The notes below the pieces were generated by a model. The model was not told the origin of the DNA, searched no databases, and was given only the letters and a program-made list of their open reading frames with translations. Below are positions 37,136 to 45,881 of a stretch of DNA of 64,000 nucleotides, piece after piece. Made by a program: the position numbers and the translations under genes. The stretch comes from Mediterraneibacter massiliensis (GTDB lineage Bacteria; Bacillota; Clostridia; Lachnospirales; Lachnospiraceae): contig NZ_LN913001.1 of assembly GCF_001487105.1 (NCBI RefSeq), positions 1,916,372-1,980,371 on the forward strand, written 5' to 3'. The first letter of the stretch is position 1. Every line of letters begins with the position of its first letter.

Positions 37136-38428
37136 TCGTTCTTTTATTTTTCTCTCGTATCCCAAATCGCCAGGTTCATAGAATCTGGCATCTTTTATCT
37201 CATCTGGCAGGTATTGCTGGCGGACATAATGTCCTGGGTAATCATGCGCATATTTATAACCGACCCCATGCCCCAATTTCTGTGCCCCTTTATAATGTGC
37301 GTCCTGAAGGTGTGCCGGCACTGTCGTCTTGTACCTACTTACATTTTCACCTGCCGCGCTGATTGCCGTCACCGCCGAATTACTTTTCGGAGCTGAAGCC
37401 ACATAGAGTACGGCCTGTGACAAAATAATCCTTGCCTCCGGCATTCCTATTCTTTCTACTGCCTGTGCTGCCGATACAGCTACAGTAAGCGCCATCGGAT
37501 CTGCATTTCCCACATCCTCCGACGCAGCAATGATGATCCTGCGCGCAATAAAGCGAATATCTTCCCCCGCATAAAGCATTTTTGCCAAATAATATACCGC
37601 TGCGTCTGGATCAGAGCCCCGCATACTCTTGATAAATGCCGAAATCGTATCATAATGATTATCCCCTGTTTTGTCATAGCGGACCACCCTTTTTTGTATA
37701 CACTCCGAGGCTACGTCAAGCGTAATATGTATCCGTCCATCTTCACTGCGCTCTGTTGTAAGCACACCCAACTCAATAGCATTTAAAGCATTTCTTGCAT
37801 CTCCTCCCGCTATATCTGACAGGAATTCCAATGCCTCTTCTTCGATCACTGCATGGAAACTCCCCATTCCTTTTTCTTCATCATATACAGCTCTTTTTAG
37901 AAGACTTTTTATATCTTCTTTTTCCAGCGCCTTTAATTCAAATACACTGGAACGTGAAAGCAACGCGCTGTTCACTTCAAAATACGGATTCTCTGTCGTC
38001 GCTCCGATCAATGTAAGCGTCCCATCTTCCACAAAAGGAAGCAGATAATCCTGCTGCCCCTTATTAAATCTGTGGATCTCATCAATAAACAAAATCGTCT
38101 TCTGCCGATACATTCCATACAGATCTTTCGCCTCTTTTACGACTTCTTCCATGTCTTTTTTTCCTGCTACTGTCGCATTGATCTGTGTGAATTTAGACTG
38201 CGTCGTATTAGCAATCACTTTGGCAAGTGTCGTCTTTCCGGTGCCCGGTGGTCCGTAAAAAATAATAGACCGCAGTTTGTCTGCCTTGATCGCCCTATAC
38301 AAAAGTTTATCCTTCCCTATAATGTGCTGCTGTCCGACTACTTCTTCCAAAGTAGACGGACGCATCCTGGATGCAAGCGGCGATTCCTTCTCTTGGTTTT
38401 TTTCTCTCATGTATTCAAATAAATCCAT
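37112..38428 (-). CDS. rarA: Replication-associated recombination protein A (MgsA/RarA)
   Basis: 438 aa. AAA+ ATPase acting at stalled replication forks. Walker A FYGPPGTGKTTLA, Walker B ILFIDEIHRFNKGQQD, sensor 1 LIGATTENPYFEVN with the following arginine-finger segment, and the C-terminal tetramer domain (SMRGSDPDAAVYYLAKML, PAHLQDAHYKGA). The ATG at 38428 is spaced seven bases from AGGAG; one at 38434 is too close. It follows tcdA with overlap. Confidence 0.95.
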   Translation of the reverse strand: MDLFEYMREKNQEKESPLASRMRPSTLEEVVGQQHIIGKDKLLYRAIKADKLRSIIFYGPPGTGKTTLAKVIANTTQSKFTQINATVAGKKDMEEVVKEAKDLYGMYRQKTILFIDEIHRFNKGQQDYLLPFVEDGTLTLIGATTENPYFEVNSALLSRSSVFELKALEKEDIKSLLKRAVYDEEKGMGSFHAVIEEEALEFLSDIAGGDARNALNAIELGVLTTERSEDGRIHITLDVASECIQKRVVRYDKTGDNHYDTISAFIKSMRGSDPDAAVYYLAKMLYAGEDIRFIARRIIIAASEDVGNADPMALTVAVSAAQAVERIGMPEARIILSQAVLYVASAPKSNSAVTAISAAGENVSRYKTTVPAHLQDAHYKGAQKLGHGVGYKYAHDYPGHYVRQQYLPDEIKDARFYEPGDLGYERKIKERLEELRKK

Positions 38429-38430
38429 AC

Positions 38431-39168
38431 TCATTCTCCTACTTGGCTTAAATTTCTTACTACTTCTCCGGCAATCAAAAGACCTGCCGCAGGAGGTACG
38501 AACGATACACTCCCTGGAACACTTCTTTTTCTCTCCGTCGGATCTGCTTTCTCCTTTTCCTTGTCATTCCCATCATAAATAGGGATCGGTTTTTCCGGAG
38601 AATAGAGAACTTTCAAATGAAAAATCCCTCTGCTTTTTAATTCCTTTCTCATCACTTTACAAAGAGGACACATACTCGTCTTAGACAGATCCGTAATCTC
38701 AAATAATTCTGGATGCAGCTTATTCCCCGTCCCCATACTGCTGATGATCGGAATTCCATATTGGCGTGCCGCCTGTACGAGCGCCAATTTTGCTGTCACT
38801 GTGTCGATCGCATCAACAATATAATCATACCTTTCTTCAAAAAACTGTGCTATATTGTCCGGTAATACAAAAGTTTCGTATGTCTGCACTTTAATAGACG
38901 GACAAATATCCTGTATCATCTCTTTCATTACTTCTGTCTTAAATCTCCCGATCGTACTGTGAAACGCAACTGCCTGTCGGTTGATATTGGTCAGATTCAC
39001 TTTATCACTGTCTACTAAAGTCAGTTTTCCTATGCCACTTCTTGCCAGCGCCTCTATGCAGTGAGAACCGACGCCCCCTACACCAAATACGATCACAGAC
39101 GCTCCGTAAAGTCTCTCCATTCCCTCTTTTCCCAGTATACGTTCTGTCCTGGAATATTCATGCGTCAT
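38431..39168 (-). CDS. tcdA: tRNA threonylcarbamoyladenosine dehydratase
   Basis: 245 aa, E1-like ThiF/MoeB fold. ATP-dependent cyclisation of t6A37 to ct6A in tRNA. Seen: ASVIVFGVGGVGSHCIEALA, DSDKVNLTNINRQ, VDAIDTVTAKLALV, MGTGNKLHPELF and MCPLCKVMR (cysteines). The C-terminal PGSVSFVPPAAGLLIAGEVV is typical. It overlaps rarA at its end, and the deacetylase gene is upstream on the same strand. Confidence 0.93.
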   Translation of the reverse strand: MTHEYSRTERILGKEGMERLYGASVIVFGVGGVGSHCIEALARSGIGKLTLVDSDKVNLTNINRQAVAFHSTIGRFKTEVMKEMIQDICPSIKVQTYETFVLPDNIAQFFEERYDYIVDAIDTVTAKLALVQAARQYGIPIISSMGTGNKLHPELFEITDLSKTSMCPLCKVMRKELKSRGIFHLKVLYSPEKPIPIYDGNDKEKEKADPTERKRSVPGSVSFVPPAAGLLIAGEVVRNLSQVGE

Positions 39169-39185
39169 TATATCTACCTCTTTTT

Positions 39186-39965
39186 CTAATCTAAAAGCAG
39201 CTCATCTACAGTCACAAATTCAAACCCTCGCTCTTTCAGTATATCCACGATCTGCAGCGCTGCCTCCACAGAACTTTTATAACAGTCATGCAACAAAATC
39301 ATATCATTTTCTTCTGTATCCGTCACTACTTTACGGACAATTTCCTCTACATTTTCCGTTGTCCAATCGAGCGGATCCACGCTCCACATAACCGGGATTG
39401 CTTCAATTTCTTCATTTAGTTCCTCTCTCCAAGAACCAAATGGAGGCCTTACATACTCCACTGTTTCACCGGTGATTTCTTCGATCAGATCACTCGTTTC
39501 CTTAAGTTCAATAAGCGCCTGTTCTCTGCTTAGGCTGGTCAATTCTACATGGTGAAAAGTATGATTTCCGATTAAATGTCCATCCGCATACATCTGCTTT
39601 ACAATCTCTTTGTTCCCTTCTTTCTCGATATTGCAGCCTATCAGAAAAAAACTAGCTTTGACTCCTCTCTCCTTTAGCCCTTCCAGCAGCATAGGTGTAT
39701 ATTCCATACTAGGACCGTCATCAAAAGTAAGCGCTACTTTGGGTTTTATCCTCTTATCTTCCGTGTCTGCCTCATCTTCTGTCTCTATATTTTTCGATTC
39801 GGTCCTTACTGCTTTCTCTATACGCTGCCTATTTTCTCCTTCCTTTGTTTGAACAGTAAAAGGAATACAAACGGGCAGCAATAAAAATACATATACCATT
39901 CCCACCGCCTGTACCATCCGCTTTAACTGTCCTTTTTCAATTCTGTCTTTTTTCAAATCCTTCAC
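39186..39965 (-). CDS. Polysaccharide deacetylase (NodB domain)
   Basis: 259 aa. N-terminal membrane anchor (about residues 18-38), a short charged linker, then the NodB domain from residue 70: ALTFDDGPS (catalytic Asp and metal Asp), IGNHTFHHVEL (two metal His), RPPFGSW, and HDCYKSS near the end with the catalytic His. Likely removes N-acetyl groups from peptidoglycan or another envelope glycan outside the cell. Substrate not determined. Confidence 0.9.
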   Translation of the reverse strand: MKDLKKDRIEKGQLKRMVQAVGMVYVFLLLPVCIPFTVQTKEGENRQRIEKAVRTESKNIETEDEADTEDKRIKPKVALTFDDGPSMEYTPMLLEGLKERGVKASFFLIGCNIEKEGNKEIVKQMYADGHLIGNHTFHHVELTSLSREQALIELKETSDLIEEITGETVEYVRPPFGSWREELNEEIEAIPVMWSVDPLDWTTENVEEIVRKVVTDTEENDMILLHDCYKSSVEAALQIVDILKERGFEFVTVDELLLD

Positions 39966-40086
39966 TGCCCTTTTTATTTTGATTCAAAATACCTTTTTAT
40001 TTCTCCTCAAAATATATGCATTGTGATTCTTATTTATTGATGTTATAATAGTTTAGTTAATCTATTATATACAAAGGAGAATTACC

Positions 40087-41457
40087 ATGGACACTATCCA
40101 GTCTAAAGAAAACAAAATGGGAGTCATGCCTGTTCCCAAACTTCTGATCAGTATGTCTCTCCCTATGATCATTTCTATGCTTGTACAAGCCTTATATAAC
40201 ATTATTGACAGCATGTTTGTTGCACAATTGAGCGAAGATGCCTTGACTGCCGTATCACTTGCATTTCCCGTACAGAATCTTATGATCGCCATCGCGACCG
40301 GAACCGGAGTCGGAATCAATGCTTTGTTGTCCAGAAATCTAGGAGAAAAACGTTTTGAAGAGGCAAATTTAGCCGCACGAAACGGAATTTTCCTCGGTTT
40401 TATCAGTTTCATCTGTATCGCTGTATTCGGGACTGTTGGTTCCCGTTTCTTCTTTGCTGCACAGACAGATAATGCTGTCATCGTAAATTACGGTACCCAG
40501 TACATGCTGGTCATCACGATTATGTCGTTTGGCATCTTCTTGGAAATTACTTTTGAACGTCTCCTGCAGGCTACCGGCAAAACTTTCTATACCATGATCA
40601 CGCAGGGGACTGGAGCTGTCATTAATATCATTCTGGACCCTATTTTGATCTTCGGTCTCTTTGGTTTTCCAAGACTGGAAGTTGCTGGCGCTGCCCTTGC
40701 TACAGTTTTCGGACAGATCGTAGCTATGTTCCTAGCCTTACTGTTTAACTGCCGCAAAAACACAGAGTTAAACTTGAATATGCGAATATTCCGTCCTGAC
40801 AAACGAATCATATCTACAATCTATAAAGTAGGCGTTCCTTCCATTATCATGCAGTCTATCAGTTCGATCATGGTATTTGGCATGAACAAAATATTGATGC
40901 CGTTTTCTTCCACTGCTACAGCTGTATTCGGCGTCTATTTCAAATTACAAAGCTTTATTTTCATGCCTGTATTCGGTCTGAATAACGGAATGATCCCGAT
41001 CATCGCTTATAATTATGGCGCCAGGAACCGAAAACGTATCCTCTCTACGATGCGCTTGAGCATCTATATCGCTGTCAGTATCATGTTGGTCGGACTACTC
41101 ATATTCCAACTACTTCCAGGCAGCCTATTAAAATTGTTCGATGCATCACAGCATATGATAGAGATTGGAATCCCGGCTCTTCGCCTCATCAGCTTAAGCT
41201 TTCTCTTTGCCGGATATTGTATCATCATGGGCTCTGTTTTCCAGGCGCTCGGCAACGGTGTATACAGTTTGATCATCTCCGTTGCAAGACAGCTTCTCGT
41301 TATACTTCCGGTCGCCTATATATTTTCCAGGATATGGGGATTAAACGCAGTCTGGCTTGCGATCCCTATCGCAGAAGTTGTCTCCGTAGTATTATCCACA
41401 TTACTTTTCAAACGGATCAATCAATTGAAACTTAAACCACTAAAAAATAATATATAA
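40087..41457 (+). CDS. MATE family efflux transporter
   Basis: 456 aa, twelve membrane helices in two halves. Each half has the MATE pattern; the first begins PKLLISMSLPMIISMLVQAL then YNIIDSMFVAQLSEDALTAV, and the loop GTGVGINALLSRNLGEK is clear. Sodium- or proton-driven export of cationic drugs or metabolites. AAAGGAG site before the ATG. Its stop lies at the head of interspersed repeat copy B. Promoter TATAAT-type at about 40045. Confidence 0.93.
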   Translation: MDTIQSKENKMGVMPVPKLLISMSLPMIISMLVQALYNIIDSMFVAQLSEDALTAVSLAFPVQNLMIAIATGTGVGINALLSRNLGEKRFEEANLAARNGIFLGFISFICIAVFGTVGSRFFFAAQTDNAVIVNYGTQYMLVITIMSFGIFLEITFERLLQATGKTFYTMITQGTGAVINIILDPILIFGLFGFPRLEVAGAALATVFGQIVAMFLALLFNCRKNTELNLNMRIFRPDKRIISTIYKVGVPSIIMQSISSIMVFGMNKILMPFSSTATAVFGVYFKLQSFIFMPVFGLNNGMIPIIAYNYGARNRKRILSTMRLSIYIAVSIMLVGLLIFQLLPGSLLKLFDASQHMIEIGIPALRLISLSFLFAGYCIIMGSVFQALGNGVYSLIISVARQLLVILPVAYIFSRIWGLNAVWLAIPIAEVVSVVLSTLLFKRINQLKLKPLKNNI

Positions 41458-41606
41458 ATTTAACGTAGCAACAAGCAGTGCGAAAAGGAACAGTTCATGC
41501 CCTGTGTCATGCTTGCATGTAAACAGGGTGTGAACTGTTCCTTTTCATTCGGCGATAGCCGATAGCGAAATGAAGCGGAGGCGGAATTGAGCTAACACTG
41601 CGGAAG
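41453..41606 (+). repeat. Interspersed structured repeat, copy B
   Basis: 154 bp, related to copy A at 16034-16186 across its whole length, again beginning on a transporter stop codon. The stem is about 23 bp (AAAAGGAACAGTTCATGCCC with its complement, two wobble pairs, extended by CCCTGT/ACAGGG), with an inner CATGC/GCATG tip, then CGGC-GATA-GCCG and the constant GCGGAATTGAGCTAACACTGCGG. Confidence 0.75.
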
Positions 41607-41735
41607 TATCCAAAAGAAATATGCAGTCAAATGGCAAAAGGGCGCATAAAATGTATGTTTTGCGGTATGCTCGAATGAGTGCACATTTCATGCATACACT
41701 TTCGCCGCTTAAGTTCATGTTCCTGTTTTAAAAAA

Positions 41736-41828
41736 TCGACTTCACGCTGCTACAAACTTCCAAGCAGAAGTATCTATTCTCTTCCGATTGGAGATGTACA
41801 ACAACGTGAAGTCGTCTTTTTTTCTGAA
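41736..41828 (-). terminator. Long-loop terminator-like stem
   Basis: A 10-bp perfect stem, CGACTTCACG with CGTGAAGTCG, closes about 55 bases that hold two small hairpins (ACTTC/GAAGT and a TCTC/GAGA stem). T-runs follow on both strands, so it could stop transcripts from either side. Confidence 0.6.
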
Positions 41829-41886
41829 ATTTAATTGAGGAATCTACCTTCTGATAGTGGAGTGAAACTTCTGATTGGAAGAGACA

Positions 41887-42070
41887 GCGAAGAACCACTA
41901 TGTCAGATAAGCAGGGCATTGACAGGAGCGTTCCGAATACAGTTCGCCTGGTTCTTAGCGCAGAACATCTGCGTGTTCCAATGGACACGTCGATGTTCTG
42001 TGCTTAGAATCACTCGAACGGATGAGGTAAAGCGGGTCCTGTCCTGTGTTCTGACATAGTGTTTCTTTGC
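41887..42070 (-). ncRNA. Candidate structured RNA, rod-like, 184 nt
   Basis: No gene is supported in 41607-42133. Within it the sequence folds into one long rod. The closing stem is 41887-41906 with 42051-42070 (18 Watson-Crick pairs, 1 wobble, 1 mismatch). Middle helices are GACAGGA 41921-41927 with TCCTGTC 42037-42043, and GTTCG/CGAAC. The terminal stem is 41950-41969 with 41992-42011 (20 positions, one mismatch), capped by CGTGT/ACACG. A TATTAT on the minus strand (42085-42080) ends about eight bases before the fold, which favours minus. It resembles 6S RNA in size and shape, but no identity is claimed. Confidence 0.5.
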
Positions 42071-42133
42071 GTACCTTCTATAATAAATTTTACTCTTTCT
42101 CTATAAGGCAGTTCGTCAGTTAAATTTATATTT

Positions 42134-42706
42134 CTATTTTTTCTTTTTCCTTACGCTATACCCAAATGTTCCGATCTTTTTCCCCAAATTTAAATATTCT
42201 CCATGGGAGTATGCAATAAGTCCAGTTTTATTTAATTCAAATTTATTCTGTTTATTTAAAAATTCTTCATCCACCTGCACTGCCTGTACATTTGCCAAAA
42301 ACATATGATGGCTTCCTAATTCTTTTATTTCTGTAACCTTACACTCAATATTGACCGGACTTTCTTTGATCACCGGCGCCCATTTCAAGCTGGACGGTGT
42401 TTCTGGCGTCAAAGAACATTCTTTCCATTTATCTACATCCCTGCCAGAACGCACTCCGCAATAATCTGTTGCCCTGACCAGTTTCTCTGTCGTAAGATTG
42501 ATTACAAATTCACCGGTCTTTTGGAGCATATGGTAAGAGTATCTTTCCGGTCTTACAGAAATATATACCATTGCCGGATTTGTACACACAGTTCCCGTCC
42601 AGGCAACTGTCAAAATATTTGTATTTCCTTTTCCATCCGCTGTACTGACCAATACTGCCGGAAGTGGATACAGCATATTCCCTGCTTTCCATATCTGTTT
42701 TGCCAT
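42134..42706 (-). CDS. Flavin reductase family protein (flavoredoxin)
   Basis: 190 aa, FMN-binding split barrel. Seen: YPLPAVLVSTADGKGNTNIL and AWTGTVCTNPAMVYISVRP, TGEFVINLTTEKLV, DYCGVRSGRDVDK. FMN-bound electron carrier or reductase; substrate unknown. AAAAGGAG site before ATG. It lies directly downstream of the pyrophosphatase on the same strand, and no terminator is seen before the structured element at 42070. Confidence 0.9.
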   Translation of the reverse strand: MAKQIWKAGNMLYPLPAVLVSTADGKGNTNILTVAWTGTVCTNPAMVYISVRPERYSYHMLQKTGEFVINLTTEKLVRATDYCGVRSGRDVDKWKECSLTPETPSSLKWAPVIKESPVNIECKVTEIKELGSHHMFLANVQAVQVDEEFLNKQNKFELNKTGLIAYSHGEYLNLGKKIGTFGYSVRKKKK

Positions 42707-42723
42707 TTTTTATCTCCTTTTAT

Positions 42724-44376
42724 CTATTGCTGAAGCGCTCCCACCAAAGTAGGTACAAGCTGTTTCTTACGTGAAACGACTCCTTTTAAGATCAAATCTG
42801 CCGTATCTGCTCTCAAATCATATGCATTAATAATTTTTTCCCTTGCCTCCATACCACAGCACAACAATTCAGATGATTCTGCAATAATGTCAGTCAGCAT
42901 AAAAAATATCATATCCAACCGATGATTTTTCCGTGCCTTTTCCAAATGCGGAAGCACGATCTCCTTAATCTCTTTTAGTTCCTCCGCACTCATGGAATTC
43001 ACCTGTCCCACGCCAAAAACAGTGTCATTTACAGTAAACTGTTTAAAATCCAAAAAGCAGATTTCTTCTGCTGTCTTCCCTTTCAAGTTGCTTCCTGCAT
43101 GGAACATCTCCTGCGCCAGTTCTTCAATCTCGATTCCTGCTATCTTGGCAAGAGTTCTCGCGCTTTGTTCATCCAATGGCGTACAGGTAGGAGAACGGAA
43201 CATCAACGTATCTGAAATGATCGCAGAGCATAAAAGAGCTGCGTTCTGCGCATCCACCAGTATATCTTCTTCCTGATACATCTGATAAATGATCGTCGCC
43301 GTACATCCGACCGGCTGATTTCTAAAAAATACAGGTCCCATTGTCTCTATACTGCTGAGTCTGTGATGATCGATGATCTCTAGAACTTCTGCTTCTTCCA
43401 CCCCGTCTACCGCCTGATTTTTCTCATTATGATCCACTAAGATAACTTGTTTTTTTCGGCAGTTAAGCAGACGCCTGCGGGAAATAAATCCCAGAAATTT
43501 TCCCTTGCCGTCCAATACCGGGAAATCACGAAACTTTTTTCGTGCCATCACTTCCTTTACATCATCAACATAGTCTCTCATCTGAAAAGTAACCAGTCCG
43601 TCTTTACTCATGAAATGTCTGACCGGTATGCTCTGATTGATCTGTCTTGCTACTGTAAATGTATCATATGGTGTCTGGATAATGACGATTTGCTTCTCTT
43701 CTGCCTGCCGGATGATTTTATCCTCTATAGGCGCATTATGACATGCCACGATACATCCGACATTTGCATCAATTCCATATTGCTGTGCATCCGGGCGGTC
43801 TCCCGTGATCAAAAGATCATTTTCTTTAATAAATTCCGACATCAAAATCTTACTGGAAGAAGCAATTGCAACTTTCCCTTTCTGTAAATAACTATGCGCA
43901 TTCCCTGTGATGACTTTTCCGCCCACCGCACTGGCGATATTTCTGTACTGTGTTCTCGCCGTAGAAAGTATCGTACTGTCATATACATCCATATAAGATG
44001 TAGCAATATCGCCTATTGTAATTACCCCTTCCAATTTTCCATTTCTAGTAACGGGAAGTGTTTTAATATTTAAATCTTTCATTTCAGCCCAAGCTGTTTT
44101 TATTGAGACGCTTCCTTGTATACCATCCACATGTCTCAATTCTACATCTTTGATCTGCACACGCAGATCGGATAAAAGCGCCGGTGTTTTCACACCGAAC
44201 CGTTCCAGGACATATTGTGTTTCTTCATTGAGCTGACCTGCTCTGCGCGGTGTATGCTCAACACCTGTAAGCTTGGTTTTCAAACTTGCGTAAGCAATTG
44301 CTGAACAAATGGAATCTGTATCTGGATTTTTATGTCCTACGACATATACTTTTTTACTGTTTTCTTCCTTTTTCAT
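42724..44376 (-). CDS. ppaC: Manganese-dependent inorganic pyrophosphatase with CBS and DRTGG domains
   Basis: 550 aa. DHH-family II PPase split by a regulatory insert. The N-terminus VVGHKNPDTDSICSAIAYA and the later EIIDHHRLSS (DHH) with SAIISDTLMFRSPT form the catalytic core. The insert between residues about 70 and 300 has two CBS halves (TLPVTRNGKLEGVITIGDI and FPVLDGKGKFLGFISRR) around a DRTGG domain (LLITGDRPDAQQYG). Such enzymes are activated or inhibited by adenine nucleotides. Hydrolyses pyrophosphate in the cytoplasm. Confidence 0.95.
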   Translation of the reverse strand: MKKEENSKKVYVVGHKNPDTDSICSAIAYASLKTKLTGVEHTPRRAGQLNEETQYVLERFGVKTPALLSDLRVQIKDVELRHVDGIQGSVSIKTAWAEMKDLNIKTLPVTRNGKLEGVITIGDIATSYMDVYDSTILSTARTQYRNIASAVGGKVITGNAHSYLQKGKVAIASSSKILMSEFIKENDLLITGDRPDAQQYGIDANVGCIVACHNAPIEDKIIRQAEEKQIVIIQTPYDTFTVARQINQSIPVRHFMSKDGLVTFQMRDYVDDVKEVMARKKFRDFPVLDGKGKFLGFISRRRLLNCRKKQVILVDHNEKNQAVDGVEEAEVLEIIDHHRLSSIETMGPVFFRNQPVGCTATIIYQMYQEEDILVDAQNAALLCSAIISDTLMFRSPTCTPLDEQSARTLAKIAGIEIEELAQEMFHAGSNLKGKTAEEICFLDFKQFTVNDTVFGVGQVNSMSAEELKEIKEIVLPHLEKARKNHRLDMIFFMLTDIIAESSELLCCGMEAREKIINAYDLRADTADLILKGVVSRKKQLVPTLVGALQQ

Positions 44377-44707
44377 ATTTCCTCTTCTCCGTCATCCCTG
44401 CCGTACACTTTTTCCTTGTCCGCCAGGACATTTTGACAACACGACATTTTCTTTGCTTATCTATTCTTTATAACTTATGTATACAAGATAGATGTACCTA
44501 TAGATTGCCATTTTTTATTTCATTCGTCAACCCTTTTCCCTCCTTGCATGCTGTCGCTTTGCCACATAATGAGGATCTGCCGCTAACTCTGTCACACTAA
44601 TTGCATCATTTTTTTAAGATTGCACTGATTTTTTAAGATTTCCTGTCTTTTTATCTATACATATGCTATACTGGTTTTATGGAAAAAAATTAGATTGAGG
44701 TGCTACA
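44377..44707. other. Divergent intergenic region between ppaC and the S1-domain gene
   Basis: 331 bases, no gene supported. Two direct copies of TTTTTTAAGATT lie at 44610-44621 and 44629-44640 (19 apart), just upstream of a TATACT -10 for the S1 gene near 44671. On the minus strand a TTGTAT/TAGATA pair with a 17-base spacer near 44470-44495 may start ppaC. Confidence 0.4.
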
Positions 44708-45400
44708 ATGAGCGAAGAATTAAAAGAAGAATTACAGACAAACGAACAAGCAGAAACAATGGCAGATTACGAGGAACATTTTGATGATGCCAATCCTTGG
44801 AACCGGGTTGCAGAATATATGGAAAACAAGACAATCCTTCCTGTAAAAGTAGAAGGTGTCGTAAACGGCGGCGTAATTGCTATGGTAGAAGGACTCAGAG
44901 GTTTTGTTCCTGCTTCCAAACTTTCTCTGTCTTATATTGAAGACTTGGAGACATATCTTTTAAAAGATATTGAAGTCCGCGTCATTGATGTAGATCAAGC
45001 TAACAATCGCTTGGTTCTCTCTGCGCGTGAGATTCTCAAAGAAAAAGAAAAACAGGCACAGAAAGAGAAAATCGCAAATATCAAGATCGGTACTGTCATG
45101 GAAGGTACTGTTGAGACACTCCAGAACTATGGGGCATTTGTTAAACTGGAAAACGGACTTTCCGGCCTTGTTCATGTCTCACAGATTTCACAGAAAAGGG
45201 TAAAAGCCCCTTCCGACGTCCTGCATACAGGAGATAACGTAACTGTAAAAATCATCGGTGTAAAAGATGGAAAAATTAGTCTCAGTATGAAAGCCCTGGA
45301 AGAAGTCCCTGAAGAAAAAGTAGAAAAAGTGGATATTCCAAAGAGCGAGAATATCGGCACAAATCTCGGCGATTTGTTTAAAAATTTAAATCTCAAATAA
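44708..45400 (+). CDS. S1 RNA-binding domain protein
   Basis: 230 aa with two S1 domains: residues about 43-112 (VKVEGVVNGGVIAMVEGLRG, FVPASKL) and about 127-197 (GTVMEGTVETLQNYGAFVKL, GLSGLVHVSQIS). It resembles the ribosomal protein S1-like proteins of Firmicutes, but is shorter than the four-domain forms. Likely binds mRNA or ribosomes. GAGGTG ribosome site. Monocistronic with a strong terminator. Confidence 0.9.
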   Translation: MSEELKEELQTNEQAETMADYEEHFDDANPWNRVAEYMENKTILPVKVEGVVNGGVIAMVEGLRGFVPASKLSLSYIEDLETYLLKDIEVRVIDVDQANNRLVLSAREILKEKEKQAQKEKIANIKIGTVMEGTVETLQNYGAFVKLENGLSGLVHVSQISQKRVKAPSDVLHTGDNVTVKIIGVKDGKISLSMKALEEVPEEKVEKVDIPKSENIGTNLGDLFKNLNLK

Positions 45401-45405
45401 GCATA

Positions 45406-45460
45406 TAAAAATTCCTGGCAGCGGGATGATTTTAGTCATCCTGCTGTCAGGAATTTTTAT
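45406..45460. terminator. Bidirectional terminator between S1-domain gene and DUF2325 gene
   Basis: AAATTCCTGgCAGCgGGATGA and its near complement form a stem of about 20 bp with a six-base loop, A-rich before and T-rich after. Confidence 0.88.
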
Positions 45461-45742
45461 TTATTCACACGCATTCTCCAAAATCTCTTCCAGAGCATTT
45501 TTACTGCTTGTGTGACATCTCACTATATCTGCATTACATCTTCCTGCTTCTTCCACTGCACAACGCACCATTTTATGTGACACCGTATTGGTGAAAAGAA
45601 CAATTAAATCCGGTTGTCCAATCTGCTTACTTAAACTCGCTGACATCTGCGTAAAAACTTTCGCCTTACAGTTATACTGTTTACAGATTTTTTTATACTG
45701 ACAGATCATCCTATCATGACCACCAATAATTACTACACTCAT
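45461..45742 (-). CDS. DUF2325 family protein
   Basis: 93 aa from the ATG at 45742 (GAAGGAGG). Rossmann-like small domain: VVIIGGHDRMICQYKKIC and PDLIVLFTNTVSHKMV, ADIVRCHTSSKNALEEIL, the usual signature of the family. Function is unknown; the cysteines and its metal-regulated promoter (palindrome at 45781-45804) suggest a role in iron or redox stress. It is separate from the fur gene upstream (139-base gap with its own promoter). Confidence 0.85.
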   Translation of the reverse strand: MSVVIIGGHDRMICQYKKICKQYNCKAKVFTQMSASLSKQIGQPDLIVLFTNTVSHKMVRCAVEEAGRCNADIVRCHTSSKNALEEILENACE

Positions 45743-45780
45743 AATAACCTCCTTCATTTTGCAGATATAGCAGTGCCTAT

Positions 45781-45839
45781 ATGAGTTAGTTTTAACTAAC
45801 TCATATCTATATAATACATGAATTGAAAAATAATATCAA
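45781..45839 (-). promoter_or_regulatory. Promoter and 24-bp palindromic operator of the DUF2325 gene
   Basis: TTGATA 45839-45834, 17-base spacer, TATTAT 45816-45811. The perfect palindrome ATGAGTTAGTTTTAACTAACTCAT at 45781-45804 (written here as halves ATGAGTTAGTTT and AAACTAACTCAT on opposite strands) covers the transcription start. Its TTAGTT/AACTAA core recurs at the feo promoter. Confidence 0.75.
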
Positions 45840-45881
45840 TACAATTTCATGATAGTATTTTTCATTATGTACAATATAAAT

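Noticed and set aside
41728..41988. 86-codon minus frame in the MATE/flavin-reductase gap
   Set aside because: No ribosome site, Arg/Ser/Cys-rich composition, and the bases are better explained by the paired stems of the structured element.
44610..44640. Two TTTTTTAAGATT direct repeats as an operator
   Set aside because: Only two AT-rich copies in an AT-rich leader; not strong enough to call.
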